64,000 nt of DNA, taken from Achromobacter marplatensis (GTDB lineage: Bacteria; Pseudomonadota; Gammaproteobacteria; Burkholderiales; Burkholderiaceae_B). Below are positions 1 through 8,252 of this stretch, piece by piece. Positions within the stretch are counted from its first letter, which is position 1. Every line of letters starts with the position of its first letter. The notes under the pieces were generated by a model. It saw nothing but the letters and a program-made list of their open reading frames with translations. It did no database searches and was not told where the DNA came from. The translations under genes were made by a program, and so were the position numbers. The stretch spans positions 248,001 through 312,000 of the forward strand of contig NZ_NJIG01000007.1 in NCBI RefSeq assembly GCF_002209535.1. Reading direction: 5' to 3'.

Positions 1-758
1 TCCGGCTGCGCATGGCGCCATTGCAGCGTGCGGCACATGCCGACGCGCGGCTTGCCTTCGTAGGCCAGGTCCAGCATGCGGGGATCGCGCATCATGACCG
101 AGGCGAAGAGCGCCACGTCCGGCACCGACCGCGCAAAACCGCCGACGGTGTCCAGGGATTCGGCCAGGCTTTTCACGCCTGCGCGGGGTACGGCGCCGAA
201 CGTGGGCTTGAAGCCCACGATGCCGCAGTACGAGGCGGGACGGATGATGGAACCCGCCGTCTGCGAACCCAGCGCGAAGGGCACCATGTCGTCGGCCACG
301 GCCGCCGCCGATCCGCTGGACGAGCCGCCCGGCGTGTAGGCGTCGTTGCGCGGGTTGCGGGTGGGGCCGGCCTGATAGGTGGCGAATTCGGTGGTGACGG
401 TCTTGCCGACCACGACGGCGCCCGCACCGCGGCACAGCGCGACGGAAGCGGCGTCCAGGCCGGGACGATGCCGTTCGTAGATGGGCGAGCCGTAGCGCGT
501 GGGCAGGTCGACGGTGTCGAACAGGTCTTTGACGCCGATGGGCAGGCCGTGCAACAGGCCGCGCAGCGCGCCGCCGTCCAGGACGGCCGCATGATCCAGG
601 GCCGCCTGCTTCTGCAGCGCCGTCCAGGCATGGATGGTGTTTTCGCGTTGCTCGATGCGGGCGAAGCAGGCCCGCACCAGTTGCACCGCGGTTAATTCGC
701 GCCGTTGCAGCTTGCGCGCGGCTTCAAGCGCGCCAAGTCTGTTTAAGGCAGTAGACAT
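1..758 (-). CDS. Amidase signature family hydrolase (C-terminus outside window)
   Basis: The first 252 codons of an amidase-signature enzyme, starting at an ATG at 758 and running off the left edge. Visible are GLPIGVKDLFDT (the catalytic lysine region) and the glycine/serine loop TPGGSSSGSAAAV followed by GSQTAGSIIRPASYCG, which together supply the family's Ser-cisSer-Lys triad. Such enzymes hydrolyse amides in the cytoplasm; the substrate cannot be read from the sequence. It diverges from the LacI regulator gene across about 320 bp, so it may belong to the same regulon. The family is clear, the substrate unknown. Confidence 0.9.
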   Translation of the reverse strand, partial: MSTALNRLGALEAARKLQRRELTAVQLVRACFARIEQRENTIHAWTALQKQAALDHAAVLDGGALRGLLHGLPIGVKDLFDTVDLPTRYGSPIYERHRPGLDAASVALCRGAGAVVVGKTVTTEFATYQAGPTRNPRNDAYTPGGSSSGSAAAVADDMVPFALGSQTAGSIIRPASYCGIVGFKPTFGAVPRAGVKSLAESLDTVGGFARSVPDVALFASVMMRDPRMLDLAYEGKPRVGMCRTLQWRHAQP

Positions 759-926
759 GATCCTTTCCTCTTTACCGGTGTCGCGCATTACGCGCGGCAG
801 CTGAACTCCGCACCCGGTCCCCTTGACCGAGGGTCTGTCCTTGCCGGACGCGTGGCGCTTTCGCCACGGCGTTCCAACGGACCGATCCCAACCATTGTGC
901 GCGTCGCGTCAATTGGGAAAAACACC

Positions 927-943
927 GAAAACACCGTGTTTTC
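927..943. promoter_or_regulatory. Inverted repeat in amidase/lacI intergenic region
   Basis: GAAAACAC, one central C, GTGTTTTC: an exact 8-bp dyad. It lies in the 322-bp gap (759-1080) between the amidase and the divergent LacI gene, which holds no other gene. It could be an operator for the amidase promoter. No function is proven. Confidence 0.4.
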
Positions 944-1044
944 CCGGATAAACCGACGACGCCGCGCCATGGCTTTCTGTTGTTGCGTCACCACCAGCAT
1001 AGCGCAAACCCGTGCAATACAAAGGTCATATTTGTCTTGTAAGA

Positions 1045-1058
1045 TGAAATCGTTTTCA
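1045..1058. promoter_or_regulatory. LacI-family operator before the regulator gene
   Basis: TGAAATCGTTTTCA fits the usual LacI-family form TGAAA-nCGn-TTTCA with the central CG. It ends 22 bp before the LacI start codon and overlaps a possible -10 (TAAGAT, 1040-1045), so autoregulation is likely. A related site lies at 3001-3014 before the transporter genes. Confidence 0.65.
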
Positions 1059-1080
1059 GTAAACCGACAGCAATAAACAT

Positions 1081-2094
1081 ATGGCTACGCGCCCGTCGCC
1101 CCGCTTTTCAATCATCGAAGTGGCCCGCAAGGCCGGGGTGTCTCCGGCGACGGTTTCGCGCGCGTTCAACCAGCCGGACATCGTGCATCCCGACACGCTG
1201 GCGCACATCCGCAACGTGGCCAAGCGCGCCGGCTTCCGGCCCAACCGCGTGGGCCGCAGCCTGCGTTCGGGCAGCACCCGCACCATCGGGCTGATCCTGC
1301 CGACGCTGTCGAACCCCGTGTTCGCCGAGTGCTTTGAAGGCGCGGAACGCCGCGCGCGCGAGTCCGGCTACAGCGTCATGCTGACCGCCACCGGCTACGA
1401 CCCCGCCGTGGAATCCGCGGCAGTGCAGGGGCTGATGGACCATCAGGTCGACGGGCTGATCCTGACCGTGGCGGACGTGAACAAGAGCGCCACGCTGGAC
1501 GACCTGGACAGCGCCGGCATGCCGTACGTGCTGGTCTACAACGAATCGAATACGCATCCCTTCGCCTCGGTCGACAATCGTGCCGCCGCCAGCGACATGG
1601 TCGCGCACCTGGCTGCGCTGGGCCATCGCCGCATCGCGCTGGTGACAGGCCCGCTGACCGCGTCGGACCGCGCGCGCCGACGCCTGGCCGGTGCGCGCGC
1701 GTGCGCCAAGCGGCTGGGTCTAGATGCGGTGCAGCATATCGCCATGAGTTCCCACACCGGCAGCGACGCGGACGCGCTGAAGGCTGCGCTGCGCGGCAAG
1801 CAGGCGCCCACTGCGCTGTTCTGCTCGAACGACCTGCTGGCCACGGCCGTCATCGCCGATCTGGTGGCGCTAGGCCTGTCCGTGCCCACCGACATCTCGG
1901 TATGCGGCTTTGACGGCATGCGCTTTGGCGCCTTGCTGACCCCGCCGCTGACGACCGTGGCCCAGCCCAGCGACGGTATCGGCCAGACGGCCTGCTCGAA
2001 CCTGCTGGCGCAGATCCACGGCCAGCCGCCGCAATCGAACCGGCTGCCGCATTGCATCGTGGTCGGCGGCACTGCGGCGTCCGTGCGCCGTTGA
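1081..2094 (+). CDS. LacI-family transcriptional regulator
   Basis: A 337-residue repressor of typical family length. The helix-turn-helix is at residues 11-30 (IIEVARKAGVSPATVSRAFN), followed by the hinge and a periplasmic-binding-protein-like effector domain beginning TRTIGLILPTLSNPVFAE. The ATG at 1081 is the first in frame and places the helix-turn-helix at the usual distance from the N-terminus. The phosphodiesterase starts 31 bp downstream on the same strand, and the ABC importer follows. It is therefore probably the local regulator of that system, acting through the sites at 1045 and 3001. The effector is unknown; a glycerophosphodiester or its cleavage product is a guess from context. 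Confidence 0.93.
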   Translation: MATRPSPRFSIIEVARKAGVSPATVSRAFNQPDIVHPDTLAHIRNVAKRAGFRPNRVGRSLRSGSTRTIGLILPTLSNPVFAECFEGAERRARESGYSVMLTATGYDPAVESAAVQGLMDHQVDGLILTVADVNKSATLDDLDSAGMPYVLVYNESNTHPFASVDNRAAASDMVAHLAALGHRRIALVTGPLTASDRARRRLAGARACAKRLGLDAVQHIAMSSHTGSDADALKAALRGKQAPTALFCSNDLLATAVIADLVALGLSVPTDISVCGFDGMRFGALLTPPLTTVAQPSDGIGQTACSNLLAQIHGQPPQSNRLPHCIVVGGTAASVRR

Positions 2095-2125
2095 TCCCCT
2101 CCTATTTCGAGACCTGATCCGCATC

Positions 2126-2923
2126 ATGCTCATCGCACAAATCACCGACCTGCACATGCGCACCCCGGGCGACAAGGCCTACGGCATCATCGATCCCGCC
2201 GCCTTCCTGGGCCCGGCCGTGCGCGCGCTGAACGCCCTGGATCCGCGGCCCGATTGCGTGCTGATCACGGGCGACCTGACCGACCTGGGCCGCCCGCACG
2301 AATACCAGGTGCTGCGCGACCACCTGCAAGCGCTGGAGATTCCGTATTTCCTCTTGCCCGGCAACCATGACGACCGCACGCAACTGCGCGCCGCCTTTCC
2401 CGACCACGCGTATCTGCAAGGCAAAAGCCCGTTCATCCAATACGCCGTCGAGACCTATCCGTTGCGCTTGCTGGCGCTGGACACGGTCGTGCCGATGAAG
2501 AGCCACGGCGAACTGTGCCAGGACCGACTGGACTGGCTGGCCGCGCGCCTGGCCGAACAACCCGACCGCCCGACGCTGGTGCTGATGCACCATCCGCCGT
2601 TCCTGACCGGCATCGAACACATGGATGCCATCGGCCTGTTGGCCGGCGCCCCGGAACTGGAACGCATCGTGTCGCGCTTTCCGCATGTGGAACGCGTGCT
2701 GTGCGGCCATCTGCATCGCACCATCTTCCAGCGCTTCGGCGGCACGATCGCGTCCACCTGTCCTGGCACCGCGCACCAGCTGGCGCTGGAACTGGGGCCG
2801 CGCCCGACCCTGCAATACATCATGGAACCGCCGGGCTACCAGCTGCATTGGTGGCAAGGCAAGAATTTGGTCACGCACCACGCCGTCATCGGGGACTACC
2901 CCGGCCCGTATCCGTTTGCCTGA
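2126..2923 (+). CDS. gpdQ: GpdQ-type glycerophosphodiesterase (binuclear metallophosphoesterase)
   Basis: A 265-residue calcineurin-like phosphoesterase. Every metal ligand known for Enterobacter GpdQ falls at the same residue number here: D8 and H10 (ITDLH), D50 (TGDLTD), N80 (PGNHDD), H156 (LMHHPP), H195 and H197 (CGHLH). GpdQ cleaves glycerophosphodiesters such as glycerophosphoethanolamine to glycerol 3-phosphate and an alcohol. There is no signal peptide, so it acts in the cytoplasm, after import. Its place between a LacI regulator and a Ugp-like importer supports this role. The CpdA cAMP phosphodiesterase family is the main alternative, but the exact ligand numbering and the motif GRPHEYQV favour GpdQ. 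Confidence 0.85.
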   Translation: MLIAQITDLHMRTPGDKAYGIIDPAAFLGPAVRALNALDPRPDCVLITGDLTDLGRPHEYQVLRDHLQALEIPYFLLPGNHDDRTQLRAAFPDHAYLQGKSPFIQYAVETYPLRLLALDTVVPMKSHGELCQDRLDWLAARLAEQPDRPTLVLMHHPPFLTGIEHMDAIGLLAGAPELERIVSRFPHVERVLCGHLHRTIFQRFGGTIASTCPGTAHQLALELGPRPTLQYIMEPPGYQLHWWQGKNLVTHHAVIGDYPGPYPFA

Positions 2924-3000
2924 ATCGTTTTCCTGACCCGTAGACCGGGGCCTGACCGCCCCGGGCATTGCCACGAATCCGTCATGTTTGCGCTGCACAA

Positions 3001-3014
3001 TGAAAAGGTTTTCA
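3001..3014. promoter_or_regulatory. LacI-type operator before the ABC importer
   Basis: TGAAAAGGTTTTCA has the same TGAAA/TTTCA arms as the site at 1045-1058 but with centre AGGT instead of TCGT. It lies 45 bp before the first transporter gene. Repression of the importer by the LacI protein is inferred from the shared arms. Confidence 0.55.
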
Positions 3015-3031
3015 TAACAGGCAACAATGCG

Positions 3032-3048
3032 GATCTAACTATTAGATC
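3032..3048. promoter_or_regulatory. Dyad GATCTA-n5-TAGATC before the importer start
   Basis: A perfect 6-bp inverted repeat with a 5-bp loop, ending 11 bp before the ATG at 3060. It could be a second operator or a small leader hairpin close to the ribosome binding site. Confidence 0.3.
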
Positions 3049-3059
3049 GTTGAGACAGC

Positions 3060-4115
3060 ATGTCATCCATCGTTCTGGATAACCTCACCAAACAGTATGG
3101 CGGCGCCGCCGCGATCCACGGCGTGAGCTTCACCGTGCCGGCAGGCAGCTTCACGGTCTTGCTGGGCCCGTCGGGTTGCGGCAAGTCGACCACGCTGCGC
3201 ATGATCGCCGGCCTGGACACGCCGACCTCGGGCACGATCCGCATCGGCGACCGCGACGTGACCGACCTGCCGCCCGCCAAGCGCCGCATCTCGATGGTGT
3301 TCCAGTCGTATGCGCTGTTTCCGCATCTGTCGGTGCGCGAGAACATCCTGTTCGGGCTGCGGGTGCGCAAGGAGCCGGCGCGCGACTTCGACCGCCGCCT
3401 GCAACGCGTGGCCGGCCTGCTGGGCCTGGGCCATCTGCTGGACCGCAAGCCCTCGCAATTGTCGGGCGGGCAGCAACAGCGCGTGGCGCTGGGGCGCGCG
3501 GTGATTTCCGAAGCGCCGGTGTGCCTGATGGACGAGCCGCTGTCCAACCTGGATGCGCAGCTGCGCCACGAAATGCGCCGCGAGATCCGCGCACTGCAGC
3601 AAGACCTGGGCATCACGATGGTGTATGTCACGCACGACCAGACCGAAGCCATGAGCATGGCCGACCAGGTGGTGCTGTTGCGCGGCGGCCAGATCGAGCA
3701 GCACGACACACCCGACGCCCTCTACGCACGACCGGCCACGGAATTTGCTGCGCGCTTCATCGGCACGCCGCCCATGAATCTGATCGGCGTGACGACGCTG
3801 CACGGCGCGATGGTCATCGCCGGCACGCAGGGTCCCGCACTCGCGGGCGCCCCGGCCGGCGCCGTCAAGCTGGGCGTACGCCCTGAACACATCCGCATCG
3901 ATGACAGCGGCATTGCCGCCACCGTGGAAAGCGTCGAGTACTTCGGCGCGGACTCCATCGTGGTGTGCCGCATCGGCGACACCAGCGGCGTAGCCGTGCG
4001 AGTGGGCGGACATTTACGCGCCCGCGCGGGCGAGGCCTTGCGCCTGTCGTGGCAGGACGGGCAACAGCATTTCTTTGCCGCCGACTCGGCGGTCATCAAC
4101 ACCGCCGAGCGCTAA
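3060..4115 (+). CDS. ABC importer ATP-binding protein, UgpC/MalK type
   Basis: A 351-residue ATPase with Walker A GPSGCGKS at residues 36-43, signature LSGGQ at 134-138, Walker B CLMDEP at 155-160 and a C-terminal TOBE-like regulatory domain, as in the sugar/glycerophosphate (CUT1) group. It is the first of four co-directional genes (ATPase, binding protein, two permeases) that form a complete importer. The order differs from E. coli ugpBAECQ. The neighbouring GpdQ-like enzyme suggests glycerophosphodiesters or glycerol 3-phosphate as substrate; a sugar cannot be excluded. Confidence 0.93.
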   Translation: MSSIVLDNLTKQYGGAAAIHGVSFTVPAGSFTVLLGPSGCGKSTTLRMIAGLDTPTSGTIRIGDRDVTDLPPAKRRISMVFQSYALFPHLSVRENILFGLRVRKEPARDFDRRLQRVAGLLGLGHLLDRKPSQLSGGQQQRVALGRAVISEAPVCLMDEPLSNLDAQLRHEMRREIRALQQDLGITMVYVTHDQTEAMSMADQVVLLRGGQIEQHDTPDALYARPATEFAARFIGTPPMNLIGVTTLHGAMVIAGTQGPALAGAPAGAVKLGVRPEHIRIDDSGIAATVESVEYFGADSIVVCRIGDTSGVAVRVGGHLRARAGEALRLSWQDGQQHFFAADSAVINTAER

Positions 4116-4149
4116 AAACCGCTCACTTCCACGGATAAGGAAACGCACC

Positions 4150-5445
4150 ATGCGACGCATCGTACTGAAGACCCTGGCCGCCAGCCTTGCCGCCGCCTGC
4201 CTGTCCCTGCCTGCGCAGGCGCAGAACAAGCCCGTCGAGGTCGAGTTCTATTACCCGGTCGCCGTCGGCGGCCCCATCACCAAGATCGTCGACGACATGG
4301 TGGCGGATTTCCAGAAGGAAAATCCCGACATCAAGATCAAGCCGATCTATGCGGGTTCGTACCAGGACTCCATCGCCAAGGCGCTGACGGCGCTCAAGGG
4401 CGGCACGCCGCCGCAGCTGGCCGTGCTGCTGTCCACAGACATGTTCACGCTGATCGACGAAGACGCCATCGTCCCGATCGATTCCTTGGCGAAAACCGAC
4501 GCCGACAAGAAGTGGCTGGGCGGCTTCTATGACGCCTTCATGCAGAACAGCCGCACGGGCGGCCACACCTGGGGCGTGCCGTTCCAGCGTTCGACCATCG
4601 TCATGTACTACAACAAGGATCTGTTCAAGGCCGCCGGCCTGGATCCCGAACGCGCGCCGGCCACCTGGGCGGAACTGGTCGACTACGGCAAGAAGCTGAC
4701 CAAGCAGGACGCCTCCGGCAACACCACGCAGTGGGGCATCGAGATCCCGTCGGGCGGCGCGTTCGCGTACTGGCTGTTCCAGGCCCTGACCACGCCCAAC
4801 GGCGCGATCCTGATGAACGAAGCCGGTAACGAGGTCTACCTGGACAAGCCGGCGGTAGTCGAAGCCGCCCAGTTCTGGCGCGACCTGTCGGCCAAGCACA
4901 AGATCATGCCGACCGGCACGATCGACTGGGGCACCACGCCGAAGGACTTCCTGGAGAAGAAGGCGGCGATGGTATGGACCACCACCGGCAACCTGACCAA
5001 CATCCGCAAGAACGCCGACTTCCCGTTCGGCGTGGCCATGATGCCGCAGCAAAAGCGCGGCGGCAGCCCGACCGGCGGCGGCAACTTCTACATCTTCAAG
5101 AGCGGCACGCCGGCGCAGCAGCAAGCCGCGCTGAAGTTCGCGCAATGGGTCACGACGCCGGAACGCGCGGCCGACTGGAGCATCGCCACGGGCTATGTCG
5201 CGGTCACGCCGGCCGCCTGGCAAACCGAGAAGATGAAGAAGTACGCGCAGGAAGTGCCGGCCGCGGCGGTGGCGCGCGACCAGCTGGAAGTCAGCGTGGC
5301 GGAATTCTCCACGCATGAGAACCAGCGCGTCACCAAGACCCTGAACGACGCGCTGCAAGCGGCGTTGACCGGTTCGAAGACGCCGCAGCAGGCCCTGACC
5401 GATGCGCAACGCGAGGCCGACCGCATCCTGCGTTCCTACAAGTAG
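4150..5445 (+). CDS. ABC importer periplasmic substrate-binding protein (UgpB-like)
   Basis: A 431-residue extracellular solute-binding protein of family 1. The ATG at 4150 is chosen over an in-frame ATG at 4075 because it starts a signal peptide (MRRIVLKTLAASLAAACLS, cleaved after AQAQ) and has an AAGGA-like ribosome site just upstream (near 4137). The mature part begins VEVEFYYPVAVGGP, as in UgpB-type proteins that capture glycerol 3-phosphate or its diesters. It lies 34 bp after the ATPase gene and 17 bp before the first permease. Ligand assignment rests on context only. Confidence 0.9.
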   Translation: MRRIVLKTLAASLAAACLSLPAQAQNKPVEVEFYYPVAVGGPITKIVDDMVADFQKENPDIKIKPIYAGSYQDSIAKALTALKGGTPPQLAVLLSTDMFTLIDEDAIVPIDSLAKTDADKKWLGGFYDAFMQNSRTGGHTWGVPFQRSTIVMYYNKDLFKAAGLDPERAPATWAELVDYGKKLTKQDASGNTTQWGIEIPSGGAFAYWLFQALTTPNGAILMNEAGNEVYLDKPAVVEAAQFWRDLSAKHKIMPTGTIDWGTTPKDFLEKKAAMVWTTTGNLTNIRKNADFPFGVAMMPQQKRGGSPTGGGNFYIFKSGTPAQQQAALKFAQWVTTPERAADWSIATGYVAVTPAAWQTEKMKKYAQEVPAAAVARDQLEVSVAEFSTHENQRVTKTLNDALQAALTGSKTPQQALTDAQREADRILRSYK

Positions 5446-5462
5446 CCCCCAGGCCAAGCACG

Positions 5463-6338
5463 ATGAGCCGTTCTTTAAACGCCCTGTATGGCTGGCTGCT
5501 ATTGCTGCCAGCCATCGTGCTGCTCGCCGCGTTCACGCATTACCCGGCGCTGGCGACGCTTTGGCACAGCTTCTTCTCCACGCCCAAGGGCGCGCGTCCG
5601 GCGCGTTTCGTGGGCCTGGAGAACTATGCCGTCATGCGCGACGATCCGGTGTTCTGGCAATCGCTGTGGAACAACCTGTGGTTTGCGCTGGGCACGATCC
5701 CCACGTCGATCGGCATCGCGCTGGTCATGGCGCTGTGGGTGAACCGCAACCTGGCGGGCCGCGGCTTTTTGCGCATGGCCTACTTCACGCCGACGGTGCT
5801 GCCGATGGTGGCGGTGGCCAACATCTGGCTGTTCTTCTACACGCCGCAGTACGGTCTGATCGCGCAGGTGATGGGCTGGTTCGGTTCTCCCGGCCCCAAC
5901 TGGCTGGGCAACCGCGACACGGCGCTGCCCGCGCTGATGCTGGTGACGGTGTGGAAGGAGGCGGGCTTTTTCATGATCTTCTACCTGGCCGCCTTGCAGA
6001 CCGTGTCGCCGTCGCTGCGCGAAGCCGCCATGCTGGAAGGGGCGTCGCGCTGGCAGTATTTCCGCCGCATCCTGTGGCCGCTCTTGATGCCCACCACGCT
6101 GTTCGTGCTGATCAACGCCTTGATCAACGCATTCCGGCTGGTGGACCACGTGGTCGTCATGACGCGCGGCGGACCGGACAACGCCAGCACCTTGCTGCTG
6201 TATTACATCTACCAGGTGGGTTTCAGTTTCTGGGACACGGCTTACGCCGCCACGCTGACCGTCGTGTTGCTGGTGGTGCTGGCGCTGACCGCGCTGATCA
6301 AGTTCCGCTGGCTGGACCGCAGGACGCACTATCAATGA
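5463..6338 (+). CDS. ABC importer permease 1 (UgpA-like)
   Basis: A 291-residue inner-membrane permease with six predicted hydrophobic segments. The cytoplasmic EAA loop EAAMLEGASRWQYFRRILWP lies near residue 186 and would contact the ATPase. The final four bases (ATGA) overlap the start of the second permease, which implies translational coupling. It forms the transport channel together with the next gene product. Confidence 0.93.
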   Translation: MSRSLNALYGWLLLLPAIVLLAAFTHYPALATLWHSFFSTPKGARPARFVGLENYAVMRDDPVFWQSLWNNLWFALGTIPTSIGIALVMALWVNRNLAGRGFLRMAYFTPTVLPMVAVANIWLFFYTPQYGLIAQVMGWFGSPGPNWLGNRDTALPALMLVTVWKEAGFFMIFYLAALQTVSPSLREAAMLEGASRWQYFRRILWPLLMPTTLFVLINALINAFRLVDHVVVMTRGGPDNASTLLLYYIYQVGFSFWDTAYAATLTVVLLVVLALTALIKFRWLDRRTHYQ

Positions 6339-7135
6339 AAGACAAGCTCGATACCCTGGGCGCGTGGGCGCTGGGCCTTCTGTGGATCCTGCCGCTGGCT
6401 TACGCCATGTGGGCGGCGTTCCACCCGCCGGCCTACGCCACCCGCTTTGAACTGTTCGCCCCGCTGACGCTGGATAACTTCGCGCGGGCCTGGCAGGCCG
6501 CGCCGTTTCCGCGCTACTTCGTCAACACCTTCCTGTTGGTGACGATGGTGCTGGCCGCGCAGCTGGTGCTCTCGACGCTGGCCGGCTACGCGTTCGCGCG
6601 TTTCGAGTTCCGCGGCCGCGACTTCGTCTTCATGCTGGTGCTGCTGCAGTTGATGATCATGCCGGACGTGCTGCTGGTGGAGAACTACCGCTCGATGAGC
6701 CAGCTGGGCATTCGCGACACGGTGTTCGCGATCGGCCTGCCGTACTTCGCGTCGGCCTTCGGCATCTTCCTGCTGCGCCAGACCTTCAAGACGGTGCCGC
6801 GCGAACTGGAGGAAGCGGCGCGCATGGAAGGCGCCAATGCCATGCAGATCCTGTGGAAGGTCTACGTGCCGCTGGCCAAGCCGATCTATGTGGCCTACGG
6901 CCTGGTGTCCGTCAGCCACCACTGGAACAATTTCCTGTGGCCGCTGATCATCACCAATTCGGTGGAGTCCCGGCCCTTGACGGTGGGCCTGCAGGTGTTC
7001 TCGTCGACCGACCAGGGCATCGACTGGTCCGTCATCACGGCCGCCACGCTGATGTCGGCCGCGCCGCTCTTGATTGCCTTCCTGCTGTTCCAGCGCCAGT
7101 TCGTGCAATCGTTCATGCGGGCCGGGATCCGGTAG
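6335..7135 (+). CDS. ABC importer permease 2 (UgpE-like)
   Basis: A 266-residue second permease, starting at the ATG at 6335 that overlaps the stop codon of the first by four bases. An open frame continues far upstream through the first permease, but that is coincidental. The EAA loop EEAARMEGANAMQILWKVYV lies near residue 157, and the six hydrophobic segments fit the CUT1 family. It closes the operon: a strong terminator follows 26 bp after the stop codon. Confidence 0.93.
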   Translation: MKDKLDTLGAWALGLLWILPLAYAMWAAFHPPAYATRFELFAPLTLDNFARAWQAAPFPRYFVNTFLLVTMVLAAQLVLSTLAGYAFARFEFRGRDFVFMLVLLQLMIMPDVLLVENYRSMSQLGIRDTVFAIGLPYFASAFGIFLLRQTFKTVPRELEEAARMEGANAMQILWKVYVPLAKPIYVAYGLVSVSHHWNNFLWPLIITNSVESRPLTVGLQVFSSTDQGIDWSVITAATLMSAAPLLIAFLLFQRQFVQSFMRAGIR

Positions 7136-7161
7136 GGCGCTGAGGGTGCACCGCCATGAAG

Positions 7162-7186
7162 AAGGCCCCGCTACGGCGGGGCCTTT
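7162..7186 (+). terminator. Rho-independent terminator after the importer operon
   Basis: A perfect 10-bp stem (AAGGCCCCGC / GCGGGGCCTT) with the stable tetraloop TACG, followed by TTT. It ends the operon at 7135. Confidence 0.85.
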
Positions 7187-7213
7187 GCTTGCTGCGCCGC
7201 ACCGGCGGCCAGG

Positions 7214-7531
7214 TCAGTAGCCGACCGTCAGCCCGGGCAGGTCCACGGTGATGCGGGGGCGTTCCAGCGCCAGCGCCAGGTTCTCGGCGAATTCGCGGGC
7301 TTCTTTCTCGTCGGTGGACAGGGTGTCGTAGCCCAAGGCATCCGCCACGCCCAGCACCTTGTCCAGCAGCAGCACCTTGCCGCTGGGGCGCAAGGGTTCG
7401 CAACCCAGGGTTTCCCAGGCGCCGTCGAACCAGTCGCGTGCCTGGGCCTGGCGTTGGGGGGACGTTTCCACGGTGGCGGTCAGGTCCAGCGAACGCCGGG
7501 TGTCGAAAACTATCGTGATGTCGCTGCGCAT
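7214..7531 (-). CDS. Conserved hypothetical protein, 105 aa
   Basis: A small soluble protein starting MRSDITIVFDTRRSLDLTAT, acidic overall, with no signal peptide, membrane segment or motif that I recognise. Codon use matches the neighbouring housekeeping genes. It follows the DUF1840 gene on the same strand, but a terminator (7572-7602) separates them, so it probably has its own promoter. Function unknown. Confidence 0.65.
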   Translation of the reverse strand: MRSDITIVFDTRRSLDLTATVETSPQRQAQARDWFDGAWETLGCEPLRPSGKVLLLDKVLGVADALGYDTLSTDEKEAREFAENLALALERPRITVDLPGLTVGY

Positions 7532-7571
7532 GGGGAATTCCTTGAATGGGCGTCAGGCCAGAAGGGTAGGC

Positions 7572-7602
7572 AAAAAACGCCGGCCAGATTGTCTGCCCGG
7601 CG
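7572..7602 (-). terminator. Rho-independent terminator after the DUF1840 gene
   Basis: Read on the minus strand, a 25-nt hairpin (7602-7578; arms CGCCGG/CCGGCG extended inward by CAGA/TCTG across one mismatch) is followed by six T residues (7577-7572). It lies 8 bp beyond the stop codon at 7610. Confidence 0.75.
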
Positions 7603-7609
7603 ACATTGC

Positions 7610-7948
7610 CTACCAGCCGCGCGAGGCTTCCCAGGTGACCTCGACGCCGGCCTCCTTCGATTGCCGCATCATGTCCAGCAACGGATAGGCGCGTTCCTTC
7701 AGGCCAACCACGCGCGCCATCGGCGAACGGGGGGCTTTGTCCTCGTCTTCTTCCTCTTCGGGGTGCTGGGCGTTGGCGATCGCTTTTTCGATGCCACTGA
7801 TGGCCGGCCCCAGCTGGTCCACGGTGAAAACGCCGCGTTCCGGAATCTTGTCGCCGATGGACTTTCCGGCCGCCTGCAAAATGCCGGCCGCGTGGTCGGA
7901 CAGCATCAGGACCTCGGCCACGACCTTGGAGTGAAAGGTAATCAGCAT
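7610..7948 (-). CDS. DUF1840 domain-containing protein
   Basis: A 112-residue protein. The start at 7948 is chosen because MLITFHSKVVAEVLML matches the usual N-terminus of this betaproteobacterial family and GGAG lies about 10 bp upstream; an upstream in-frame start would add 20 unlikely residues. A very acidic stretch (EEEEDEDK) sits in the middle, and the C-terminus reads GVEVTWEASRGW. The family has no known function. It has its own terminator downstream. Confidence 0.8.
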   Translation of the reverse strand: MLITFHSKVVAEVLMLSDHAAGILQAAGKSIGDKIPERGVFTVDQLGPAISGIEKAIANAQHPEEEEDEDKAPRSPMARVVGLKERAYPLLDMMRQSKEAGVEVTWEASRGW

Positions 7949-8252
7949 GTTGCGGTCTCCTTCATTGAATACGTTACATACACTACCGCAACGCCCACGG
8001 GATGCCAACTGGGATCCTGGCGCTGTCCCGTCGGCCGGCGCGCCCGGCCGACGGCAGCCGCGGCTAGGAGTTTGATTTTATTGACAGTTCCGCCGCGGCG
8101 ATGAACGCTTGCCGGACGCTTTCGGGGCCCCTGGCCGCCGGTTCGGCCGCCAAATCAACTATCATTCAGGGGATTCCCGTGACCTTGCCGGACCGGACGC
8201 CGTCCGCCAGATCCCCGCCTTGGCCACTCACCCAGAACTTCTCCAGACGCCC

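Noticed and set aside
5402-7135. Single long frame that would fuse both permeases
   Set aside because: The part before 6335 is an out-of-frame reading of the first permease; the ATGA overlap at 6335 gives the normal two-permease arrangement.
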